A stretch of DNA of 64,000 nucleotides from Lachnospiraceae bacterium AM48-27BH. Its GTDB lineage: Bacteria > Bacillota > Clostridia > Lachnospirales > Lachnospiraceae. The stretch spans positions 62,001-126,000 of the forward strand of contig QUFC01000005.1 in assembly GCA_003478355.1 (NCBI GenBank), read 5' to 3'. The position numbers and the translations under genes were made by a program. Shown here piece after piece: positions 45,125-52,964 of the stretch (its first letter is position 1; every line of letters starts with the position of its first letter). The notes beneath the pieces are model-generated. The model saw only the letters and a list, made by a program, of their open reading frames with translations. It was not told the DNA's origin and searched no databases.

Positions 45125-45961
45125 ATGATTGATTGGAACCCTATTGCGGAAAAATTCAGAGAAGCGGACGCTATCCTGATCGGGGCCAGTAACGGCCTGT
45201 CCATCACTGAAGGACTGCATTTGTTTGCAGATAATGCGGCCTTTGAAAGACTGTTTGGGGATTTTAAACGGAAATACGGCCTTGGGTGTATTTTGCAGGG
45301 CATGATGGCTGGATGGTCCAGCGAGGAGGAAAAATGGGCCTTCTGGGCCCGGCTCATCCATCATTACTGCGGGCAATACCAGCCTACGCCGGTGATGAAC
45401 GATTTGAAGGCCATTGTGGGAGAGAAAGATTACTTTGTCGTCACATCAAACGGAGAAGGTCACTTTGAACGGTGTGGCTTCGATCCGACGAAAATCTATG
45501 AGATCGAGGGCAACTGGTTTACGATGCAGTGTGCCCGCCCCTGCCACAACACCATCTATCCTAGTCTGGAGGTGGCAGAAAAATTATCGGCTGCCGAACA
45601 GAGCGGCCATGTGCCTACAGAATTGGTGCCGCGCTGTCCCAAGTGCGGCGGTCCCATGGACATCCACATGGGTGCGGGTCAGAGAATGATTCCGGATACC
45701 GCTGCCCAGGCACGGTTCCAAAACTTTCTGAAAACCTACCACGGGAAGAAACTGGTGGTTTTGGAGCTGGGCATTGGCTGGCGCAATCAGCTGATCAAGG
45801 CCCCGATGATGCGCCTGGTGGCCAGCGAGCCAAACGCCACTTATGTGACCCTCAATCTTGGTGAGATCTACATTACGGACAATATCAAAGAAAAGTCCTT
45901 CGGTCTGGACGGGCGGCTGGACGAGCTGCTGCCTGCTCTCCGGGAGGCGTGCGAGGCATAA
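45125..45961 (+). CDS. Sirtuin-like protein 3 (divergent active site)
   Basis: A 278-residue third paralog. The NAD motif is ILIGASNGLSITEG (about 17-30). The TQNID-equivalent is VTSNGEGHF (N109). The catalytic histidine position is E128 (EIEGN). Zinc cysteines are C136, C140, C171 and C174. The two changed motifs suggest altered or lost catalysis, for example a regulatory subunit or a different substrate. AAAGGAGCGAACGAAT precedes the ATG. It lies 17 bases after protein 2. Confidence 0.82.
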   Translation: MIDWNPIAEKFREADAILIGASNGLSITEGLHLFADNAAFERLFGDFKRKYGLGCILQGMMAGWSSEEEKWAFWARLIHHYCGQYQPTPVMNDLKAIVGEKDYFVVTSNGEGHFERCGFDPTKIYEIEGNWFTMQCARPCHNTIYPSLEVAEKLSAAEQSGHVPTELVPRCPKCGGPMDIHMGAGQRMIPDTAAQARFQNFLKTYHGKKLVVLELGIGWRNQLIKAPMMRLVASEPNATYVTLNLGEIYITDNIKEKSFGLDGRLDELLPALREACEA

Positions 45962-45982
45962 CGATTTCGGAGCAAGTTCAAA

Positions 45983-46456
45983 ATGACGATACGAATGCAG
46001 TGGACAGATGGAAAGATTCGATGCCATTGGGTGAGCCCGACTAATACCACTTATCTGCGATACCATGACGAGGAATGGGGCAGACCGGTCCACGATGACC
46101 AGTTGCTGTTTGAAATGTTGATTTTGGAGAATTTTCAGGCAGGCCTCACCTGGGAATGTGTCTTAAATAAACGAGAAGCATTTCGCCGTGCTTTTGACGG
46201 GTTTGATTTACGGAAGGTGGCATCTTATAGCGAAGAAAAATTGACGGCTCTGCAAGCTGACTCTGGAATCATCCGTAACCGGCTGAAAATACGAGCTGCA
46301 GTGGTCAGCTCACCATTATCGGATGCTATCTCAAAAGACTTGAAAAAGCGAGGCATGAAGTTTGTGGGGGCCGTAATCATCTATGCCTATTTGCAGGCGG
46401 TGGGAGTTATCAACTCTCATGAATCAGGTTGCTTCCTGAATCCTTTGCAGCAGTAG
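45983..46456 (+). pseudogene. DNA-3-methyladenine glycosylase I with an internal in-frame deletion
   Basis: A 157-residue Tag homolog that aligns closely with the intact copy at 62402. It has TDGKIRCHW, YHDEEWGRPVHDDQLLFEML, AGLTWECVLNKREAFRRAFD and the C-terminal KDLKKRGMKFVG and SHESGC. About 37 residues are missing between RLKIRAAVV and SDAISKDLKK, where Tag has a helix-rich segment around NAQAFRKIQ. The zinc ligands (Cys, His near the start, His and Cys near the end) remain. Activity is doubtful. It follows the sirtuins in the same direction. Confidence 0.75.
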
Positions 46457-46541
46457 AAAATGCAGAAAATAAAACGCCGGGAAGTTGACTCAAATTGTCA
46501 ATGCCTCCCGGCTATTATCTTGCAGATTAGTATAGTTAGAA

Positions 46542-46895
46542 TCATGGTATATATTTCATTCCCCATTGGGAAATGGCGTAAAAGACCGGCAACAGATCCC
46601 GTCCTTTCTCGGTGAGGGAGTATTCCACCCGCAGGGGCATTTCATTATATTGGATGCGCTGGATCAATTCATCCGCTTCCAGCTCCTTCAGGGCGTTGGT
46701 CAGAGCTGTGTTGGTGATGGGCTTGAGAACTTTTTTCAGTTCCCCAAACCGCATGGGACACTTGATGCATAGTTCATAGAGAATTTGGAGTTTCCATTTG
46801 CCCTGCAGCATTTGAACCACCGGCGTGACCGGGCAGTTTCCCTCGCCGGTTAGAATGACACTGCCAACCTTTTCTTTGAATTCCTCATAAGTCAT
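46542..46895 (-). CDS. HxlR-family transcriptional regulator (second)
   Basis: A 117-residue winged-helix protein. The core is MLQGKWKLQILYELCIKCPM, RFGELKKVLKPITNTALTNA and the wing LRVEYSLTEKGRDL. It has a cysteine near the N-terminus in GEGNCPV, the position of the redox-sensing cysteine in YodB-type members, and two more in ELCIKC. Start 46895 follows GGAAAG. It is divergent from a flavin reductase, repeating the arrangement at 37.8-38.9 kb. Confidence 0.87.
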   Translation of the reverse strand: MTYEEFKEKVGSVILTGEGNCPVTPVVQMLQGKWKLQILYELCIKCPMRFGELKKVLKPITNTALTNALKELEADELIQRIQYNEMPLRVEYSLTEKGRDLLPVFYAISQWGMKYIP

Positions 46896-46940
46896 AATTG
46901 GAGCTTTCCTCATCTTTTGTAGTATATTTTTTGATACCAG

Positions 46941-46987
46941 GTACAAATAATTTGCGTACTTGAACAAAAATTGCTATCAGATATAAT
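46941..46987 (+). promoter_or_regulatory. Promoter and candidate HxlR operator of the flavin reductase-rSAM operon
   Basis: TTGAAC (46960-46965) and TATAAT (46982-46987) are 16 bp apart. GTAC-N11-GTAC (46941-46944, 46956-46959) overlaps the -35 side, a good place for a repressor. Confidence 0.6.
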
Positions 46988-47049
46988 AAATATATCACTG
47001 GTTGGCCATGCAGTCAACGACTGAAATTCCTTAGAAAGGTCTGAATGAC

Positions 47050-47553
47050 ATGAAAGAACTGAACATTATGGAGGCTACTGTTCTGACCTCCCCCAATCCA
47101 CTGACGCTGATCTGCTCTAAAAAGGAGGATGGTTCTACGAACCTGGCTCCCATTTGCTTTGTGTCTTACCTCTCCTTCAATCCGCCTATGGTGGGCTTCG
47201 CCACTGGCAAACAGTCTCATACCGGTAAGCAGGTACGGGAGACCGGCAAAGTCATCGTCACTGTTCCCGGTGAGAGTCTGGCTGGCGCAGTAATGGCCTG
47301 CGGAGCGTCTACCGGCGCCAAGACCGACAAGGTGGCCGACAACAACATCGAGATGATGGCTGTGGAGGGCAGTGACATCCAGATTCCGGTGGATACCCGT
47401 CTGGCGATGGTGGCCACCCTGCAGCAGTCGGTGGAGGTGGGCGACCATATCCTGCACATCTGTCAGGTGGACAAGTTCCTGGGCGATGAGGACAAGAAGG
47501 GGCTGTATGCCTGGAACGGCTTCGGGAAAGTTGCGCCTGCGGTAGAAGGCTAA
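47050..47553 (+). CDS. Flavin reductase family protein (second)
   Basis: A 167-residue FMN-binding split barrel. It has ATVLTSPNPLTLICSKKEDG, STNLAPICFVSYLSFNPPMV with the substrate/FMN contact region, and the GKQVRETGKVIVTVPGESL segment. It is only distantly similar to the copy at 37.8 kb, so the two modules are not a recent duplication. It is the first gene of a likely operon with the radical SAM pair (28-base gap). Confidence 0.87.
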   Translation: MKELNIMEATVLTSPNPLTLICSKKEDGSTNLAPICFVSYLSFNPPMVGFATGKQSHTGKQVRETGKVIVTVPGESLAGAVMACGASTGAKTDKVADNNIEMMAVEGSDIQIPVDTRLAMVATLQQSVEVGDHILHICQVDKFLGDEDKKGLYAWNGFGKVAPAVEG

Positions 47554-47581
47554 ATCTTAAAACGGAAAGGAGGCTTTAGCG

Positions 47582-48271
47582 GTGGCTGTTTGTATTAAAG
47601 ACTGTATTCAGAACATGAATCTGGTGATCGGCTGTACGATTGGTTGCAGCTACTGCTACGCCAGAAACAATGTCCGCCGGTTTCACATGATCGACGACTT
47701 TGAAAAGCCGGAGTTTTTTCCCAATAAGCTGCGGCTGATGGAGAAAAAGCGCCCACAGAATTTTCTGCTCACCGGCATGAGCGATTTTTCCTACTGGAAG
47801 ACAGAGTGGCGGGAACAGATATTTGCCAAGATGACTGAAAATCCGCAGCACCAATATCTGTTTTTGACTAAGCGACCGGAGGATATTGTGTTTTCCACTA
47901 CCCTGGAGAATGCGTGGTTTGGTGTAACTGTTACCTCCAGTAAAGAGAAAAACCGTATCCAGACTTTGCGGGAGCATATCCATGGCGGACACTATCATGT
48001 GACCTTTGAACCTATGTTTGATGATGTTGGCATGGTGGACCTTACCGGAATTGAGTGGATCGTCATTGGGACTGAGACCGGACATAGGAAGGGCAAAGTC
48101 GTATCGAAACCGGAATGGGTGTGGAATCTGACACATCAGGCCCATGCGCTTGGCATCCCTGTATTTATGAAGGAAGATCTGCTTCCTATCATGGGAGAGG
48201 CACAGATGGTACAAGAATTTCCCCCGGCTTTTTACCGGGTATTGGAGGAACAGAAGACATGGCAGAAGTGA
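47582..48271 (+). CDS. Radical SAM mobile pair protein A (DUF5131-like)
   Basis: A 229-residue protein with a CxxxCxxC cluster motif at C18, C22, C25 (CTIGCSYCYARN). Further segments are LTGMSDFSYWKTEW and LFLTKRPED, as in the Gp37/Gp68 (DUF5131) group. Together with the next gene it matches the paired radical SAM proteins often carried on mobile elements of Firmicutes; their reaction is unknown. The start is a GTG at 47582 after GGAAAGGAGG. Its end overlaps the next gene by 13 bases. Confidence 0.82.
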   Translation: MAVCIKDCIQNMNLVIGCTIGCSYCYARNNVRRFHMIDDFEKPEFFPNKLRLMEKKRPQNFLLTGMSDFSYWKTEWREQIFAKMTENPQHQYLFLTKRPEDIVFSTTLENAWFGVTVTSSKEKNRIQTLREHIHGGHYHVTFEPMFDDVGMVDLTGIEWIVIGTETGHRKGKVVSKPEWVWNLTHQAHALGIPVFMKEDLLPIMGEAQMVQEFPPAFYRVLEEQKTWQK

Positions 48272-49182
48272 AAGAGAGCAGCATTCTGATTCAGGATATA
48301 GAAACCAAAAATATTATGACAAAATCCACCCTGCCGGTGGGCGGCTATTCCGTCAATCCTTATGTGGGCTGTACCCATGGCTGCAAATACTGCTACGCCT
48401 CGTTTATGAAGCGATTTACCGGGCACACCGAACCGTGGGGTACATTCCTGGATGTGAAACATTGGCCAGCAATCAAAAATCCCCGGAAATACGCCGGACA
48501 GCGCGTAGTCATCGGCTCGGTGACTGATGGCTATCTGCCCCAGGAGGCTCAGTTTCAGAACACCCGAAAGCTTCTTGAACAGCTCCGGGGCAGCGAGGCA
48601 GAAATTCTCATCTGTACCAAGTCAGACTTGGTAATCCGTGACATCGACCTCCTGAAAGAACTGGGAAAGGTCACGGTTTCCTGGTCGATCAATACGCTGG
48701 ACGAGGATTTCAAAAACGATATGGACAATGCCGTCAGCATTAAGCGACGGCTGGATGCCATGAAGCAGATCTATGATGCGGGCATTCGCACTGTCTGTTT
48801 TATCGCTCCGGTTTTTCCCGGTATCACGGATTTCGAGGCTATCTTCCATCAGGTCAGAAATCAGTGCGACCTGATATGGCTAGAAAATCTAAACCTGCGA
48901 GGCGGATTCAAAAAAGACATCCTTGACTATATACGTAAAAAACATCCTGACTTGGTTCCGCTGTACGACGCTATCTACAACAAGAGAGACAGAAGCTACT
49001 TCCATGGTTTGGAGGATCAAGCGGAACGGCTGGCGAAAGAAAACAGCTGTCCCTTCGTGGACAACGAGTTGCCCTACGGTCGGGCAGAGCCTGGGCACCC
49101 GGTCATTGTGGATTACTTTTACCATGAGGAAGTGCGTGGCTCGGAAAACACCGGACGACGCAACCCCAAAAATAATTTGTGA
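48259..49182 (+). CDS. Radical SAM mobile pair protein B (SplB-like)
   Basis: A 307-residue radical SAM enzyme related to the spore photoproduct lyase family. The 4Fe-4S motif is C38, C42, C45 (CTHGCKYCYASF), followed by core strands RVVIGSVTDGYLPQEAQFQ and LICTKSDLVIRDIDLL, and a C-terminal region with NSCPFVDNELPYG. The start is the ATG at 48259 with GGAGG upstream, overlapping gene A. The substrate is unknown. A strong terminator follows. Confidence 0.84.
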   Translation: MAEVKESSILIQDIETKNIMTKSTLPVGGYSVNPYVGCTHGCKYCYASFMKRFTGHTEPWGTFLDVKHWPAIKNPRKYAGQRVVIGSVTDGYLPQEAQFQNTRKLLEQLRGSEAEILICTKSDLVIRDIDLLKELGKVTVSWSINTLDEDFKNDMDNAVSIKRRLDAMKQIYDAGIRTVCFIAPVFPGITDFEAIFHQVRNQCDLIWLENLNLRGGFKKDILDYIRKKHPDLVPLYDAIYNKRDRSYFHGLEDQAERLAKENSCPFVDNELPYGRAEPGHPVIVDYFYHEEVRGSENTGRRNPKNNL

Positions 49183-49190
49183 AATAAATG

Positions 49191-49232
49191 GGTTCTGACA
49201 TGGAGCGGTGCTTCAATGTCAGAACCTTTTTT
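49191..49232 (+). terminator. Rho-independent terminator after the radical SAM pair
   Basis: A perfect 11-bp stem GGTTCTGACAT/ATGTCAGAACC (49191-49201, 49216-49226), followed by TTTTTT. Confidence 0.93.
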
Positions 49233-49535
49233 AGCACTGTTTACCCATTCAGAAGTTTTCTTATCCCTCTTGGAAGGACTTGTACTCCGTCCATTGTTTT
49301 TCGATTTTCCCCGCTCTACAATGCAGACGGAACGATTAAATGTTGCCCTTATCAAGGCACTGGAATGTGCCGATAAAAGCTGTTTTTTGCCCAAGTAGAA
49401 GAACCCTTTTCCCAAATGGAAGGATATAGGTTCAAAGCGTTGACGAGGACGGTTTTCCTGCGTATGATGAAGATACAGTTAAATAATGATTTAATTGTTT
49501 GACACAAAATTACTACTCGGAGAGAGATTTTCAAA
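49233..49535. other. Gap without a recognisable gene
   Basis: Three hundred bases separate the terminator from the HMA gene. Short open frames exist (49216-49398 and one ending near 49501) but have no ribosome site and no recognisable sequence. They could be debris. Near the right end TTAAAT-AATG-ATTTAA (about 49479-49494) is an AT-rich palindrome of the kind bound by ArsR/SmtB repressors, and may control the metal-resistance genes that follow. Confidence 0.4.
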
Positions 49536-49754
49536 ATGAAAAAGACTTACAAAATTGATGTGGATTGCGCTAACTGCGCCAACCTGATGGAGGATGCAGC
49601 CCGCAAGACCAGCGGCGTACAGAGCGCTACGGTGAATTTTATGACCCTCAAGATGAACGTGGAGTTCGAGGAAGGTCAGGACCCCAAGGCTGTTATGCAG
49701 GAGGTTCGCAAAGCCTGCAAGAAGGTGGAACCCGATTGCGAGATCTTCTTGTAA
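49536..49754 (+). CDS. Heavy-metal-associated (HMA) domain protein
   Basis: A 72-residue single HMA domain with the metal-binding CxxC at C11 and C14 (DCANCANLMEDAARK) and the expected beta-alpha-beta pattern. In many CadA/ZntA ATPases this domain is the N-terminus of the pump. Here it is a separate gene just upstream of a pump that lacks it. It may act as a metal chaperone for the pump. The ribosome site is AGAGAGATTTTCAAA, weak. Confidence 0.88.
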   Translation: MKKTYKIDVDCANCANLMEDAARKTSGVQSATVNFMTLKMNVEFEEGQDPKAVMQEVRKACKKVEPDCEIFL

Positions 49755-49852
49755 GCCAGCGAAACGAAATGCCCTGTTGAGCGGCAGCTTGCAGGGCGTT
49801 CTTTCTCTTAGACAAATAAACGAATAAGCAATCGTGAAAGGAGTAAAACGAA

Positions 49853-51852
49853 ATGCAGGAGTATATCATCAACGGTCTGCTGGTCGTGGTGGCTCTGCTG
49901 GCCGTGATCCTTCAGATCATCGGCACGCGGCCCTCCGCCGGTATGACCAAAAAACAAAAAGTGATGTTGTGGCGGATTCTGACTGCTACGGTTCTACTGT
50001 TGATTTTGCAGGTCCTGGGCGCAGGCGCATTTGAAGTGTTTGGCGCGGCAGGCCGCTGGATACGTCTGGCTGTGTTCATGCTGGATTATCTGGTCATTGG
50101 CTACGACATTCTGGAAAAAGCCGGAAAAGGTATCCGCAACGGTCAGGTTTTCGATGAGCACTTTCTGATGGCGGTGGCTACGCTGGGTGCGCTTGCCCTG
50201 GCCATATATGAAAACGGCGACTATCTGGAGGCCATCGCAGTGATGCTGTTCTACCAGGTGGGCGAATGGTTCCAGTCCTACGCCGTGGGCAAGAGCCGCC
50301 GGAACATCAGTGATCTGATGGACATCCGTCCTGATTATGCCAATATCGAACGGGAGGGAAAACTGGAACAGGTAGACCCGGACGAAGTGGGTATCGGCAC
50401 CATTATTGTGGTACAGCCCGGCGAGAAAGTTCCTATTGACGGTACGGTGGTTCAGGGTGAATCTACACTGAACACCGCTGCCCTCACAGGCGAGAGCTTG
50501 CCCCGCGAGGTCAAAACCGGGGATGAGATCATCTCTGGCTGTATCAATATGACAGGCTTGCTCCATATCCAGACCACCAAGGAATTTGGCGAGTCCACTG
50601 TCTCCAAGATTCTGGATCTGGTGGAGAACGCCTCCTCCCGGAGTCCAAGTCGGAGGACTTCATTTCCCGCTTTGCCAAGATCTACACCCCTGCAGTGTGC
50701 TATGCCGCGCTGGCGCTGGCTGTGTTGCCGCCGCTGGTACGGATGTTTGCCATGGGGCTGGATGCAGGCTGGGAGACCTGGATCTATCGTGCGCTGACCT
50801 TCCTCGTTGCCAGTTGCCCCTGCGCTTTGGTCATTTCCATTCCTCTGTCCTTCTTTGCAGGAATTGGCGGAGCCAGTAAGGCGGGCGTTCTGGTGAAGGG
50901 GTCCAACTATCTGGAGACCCTGTCGCAGGCTAAGATCGTGGTATTTGACAAGACCGGCACACTGACTCAGGGCGTATTTGAGGTGAATGCGATCCATCAC
51001 AATGAGATGGATGAACACAAGCTGGTGGAATACGCCGCTCTGGCAGAGAGTGCTTCAAGCCATCCCATCAGCAAGAGCTTACAGAAAGCCTATGGCATGG
51101 AAATCGACCGCAGCCGTGTAACCAATATTCAGGAGCTCAGCGGCAACGGAGTGATTGCCACAGTGGATGATCATCAGGTCGCAGCTGGAAACGACAAGCT
51201 CATGAATCGTTTGGGGGTCCAGGCTATTCCGTGCCATAGTGTGGGAACGATCATTCACATGGCGATTGACGGGAAATATGCCGGACACATTGTTATTTCC
51301 GACATCGTGAAGCCTCACTCCAAGGAAGCCATCCAGGCATTAAAGTCGGCTGGTGTTCGCAAGACGGTGATGCTTACTGGTGACGCCAAGAAGGTGGCTG
51401 ACAGTGTGGCCTCCGCTCTGGGGTTGGATGAGGTTTACAGTGAACTGCTTCCTGCTGACAAGGTGGAGAAAGTGGAGCAGTTGATTCAGAACAAACCAGA
51501 GAAAGAAAAACTGGCTTTTGTGGGCGATGGCATCAACGACGCCCCGGTGCTTCGCCGGGCAGACATCGGCATCGCCATGGGTGCCATGGGTTCTGATGCC
51601 GCCATTGAGGCTGCTGATGTGGTCCTAATGGATGATGACCCCTTGCAGATCTCCAAAGCAATCAAAATCTCCCGCAAGTGCCTTGGCATCGTCTATCAGA
51701 ACATCGTGGTGGCCATCGGCGTAAAACTGGCCTGCCTCGTGCTGGTCGCTCTGGGCTTCGCCAATATGTGGCTGGCCGTGTTTGCTGATGTGGGCGTGAT
51801 GATTATAGCCGTCCTCAACGCTATCCGGGCACTGTTTGTGAAAAATCTTTAA
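49853..51852 (+). pseudogene. Zn/Cd/Pb-type P1B ATPase, split by a one-base deletion
   Basis: Joined, it would be about 666 residues of a CadA/ZntA-type metal exporter. It has eight expected helices, the TGES loop (ALTGESLP), the metal-site CPC in SCPCALVISIP, DKTGTLT with the phosphorylated Asp, the SSHPISKS HP motif and GDGINDAP. The frame changes at about 50641: CGG-AGTCC should read CGG-AAGTCC to give RKSKSEDFISRFAKIY. One A is missing. The N-terminal HMA domain is encoded separately upstream. It is either a pseudogene or a sequencing error. Confidence 0.85.
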
Positions 51853-51890
51853 GGTTTCGTGAGAGACGAAAACAGAAAGGAGGGTTCCTA

Positions 51891-52205
51891 ATGCATTATT
51901 ATTGGCCCCGCGAACCGCAAGGGCGGGAACTGGAAAACCTGACACAGTTGTTTAAGGTTCTAGGGGACCCTTTCCGTACGAAGGTTCTGTTTCAGATTGG
52001 TTCCTCAGAGGCGTGTGTCACTGAAGTAGCTGCCAGGCTCAATATGTCAGAGTCTGCTGTTTCTCACCATATCCAAATTTTACGCATGAACGGTTTGGTT
52101 CGCTGGCGCAGGAGGGGAAAGGCTATTTACTATGTTCTAAAAGATGAACATGTTCGCTCAATTATTTCTCAGGGATATGAACATATTAAAGAATTCGCTA
52201 GATAG
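51891..52205 (+). CDS. ArsR-family metalloregulator (second)
   Basis: A 104-residue winged-helix repressor: LENLTQLFKVLGDPFRTKVL, HTH VTEVAARLNMSESAVSHHIQ and wing VRWRRRGKAIYYVL. It is short on metal-binding cysteines (one at SEACVTE) and may use a C-terminal histidine/acidic site (DEHVRS, YEHIKEF) like the Zn-type regulators. It directly follows the P-type ATPase and probably regulates it. Ribosome site GAAAGGAGGG. Confidence 0.88.
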   Translation: MHYYWPREPQGRELENLTQLFKVLGDPFRTKVLFQIGSSEACVTEVAARLNMSESAVSHHIQILRMNGLVRWRRRGKAIYYVLKDEHVRSIISQGYEHIKEFAR

Positions 52206-52346
52206 TAGGAAGAAAAACAAATAACTTCAATCACCTGCCGGACGACGACAAAAAAGCCGTCGTCCAGTAGGTGATTTCCATGCAATAAACACATCTACGG
52301 CGGCTTTGAAAAAATCAAGGCCGCTGTTCTTTATACGTGAGAGCGT
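52206..52346. other. Large hairpin and decayed sequence
   Basis: CACCTGCCGGACGACG (52232-52247) pairs with CGTCGTCC-AGTAGGTG (52258-52273) with one or two mismatches around a short A-rich loop. There is no T-run after it. The following bases have short translatable pieces that end at stops, which suggests debris of a lost gene. I cannot name it. Confidence 0.4.
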
Positions 52347-52805
52347 TTGATTGGAGAGGAATTGATACCTTTATTATTCAGCGCGGCAGACCTTGAGCAG
52401 TATCTGTCCTCTGGTACGATTAAGGGCATTATTACATTCTCGATGGTAAAGGAAGTTCTTCGTTCAGGTGGTTATCTTCTGGTAGATGAAATAGAGAATC
52501 ATTTCAACAAGGAAATTGTAACGACCTTAATGCGCTTCTTTATGGACAGCCGACTGAACAAAAATGGCGGAACGCTTATTTTCACTACGCATTATCCGGA
52601 ACTGCTGGATGAATATGACCGAAATGACGGAATTTGTATTGTAAGAAACCGTAATGGCATTACAGCAGAAAATTTGAGCTATATATTGAAACGTAATGAT
52701 ATAAAAAAGAGTGATGCCTACCAGAGCGGCTTTCTTGAGGGAACAACGCCAGCATATGAAGCGTATATGTGCCTGAAGAAAAGCCTGGCTGCTTCAATCA
52801 ATTAA
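52347..52805 (+). pseudogene. 5'-truncated AAA/ABC-like ATPase gene
   Basis: Up to 152 codons cover only the C-terminal half of an ATPase. It has an LSSGT signature-like motif, Walker B YLLVDEIENHF, switch FTTHYPELLDEY and a C-terminal tail. The Walker A half is missing. The only starts are TTG codons. It is related to the intact ATPase 160 bases downstream (LSSGT and TTHNTDMLD in the same order). A tiny open frame (MELELTV) after GGAGG follows, perhaps the start of a lost partner gene. Confidence 0.7.
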
Positions 52806-52895
52806 GGAGGCAGCAGAATGGAGTTAGAACTAACAGTATGAGGAACAATATACTGCATGAATGTAAATATTGCTTGGATATGTGGACTATTGTCC

Positions 52896-52924
52896 TTGAA
52901 ATGCTCCTTTAAATATGATATCAT
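52896..52924 (+). promoter_or_regulatory. Promoter of the AAA ATPase-TOPRIM pair
   Basis: TTGAAA (52896-52901) and TATCAT (52919-52924) with a 17-bp spacer, 41 bases before the ATPase start. Confidence 0.65.
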
Positions 52925-52964
52925 TAGTTCGGATAAAGCGAAATAATGAAACGGAGGCTCTGAC

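Noticed and set aside
45584..46093. Minus-strand frame spanning the third sirtuin and tag
   Set aside because: Shadow frame crossing two recognised genes.
49216..49398. Sixty-residue open frame after the radical SAM pair
   Set aside because: It starts inside the terminator hairpin, has no ribosome site and no recognisable sequence.
52280..52335. Start of a serine recombinase (a stretch reading AAVLYT)
   Set aside because: Too short and interrupted by stops; the resemblance may be chance.
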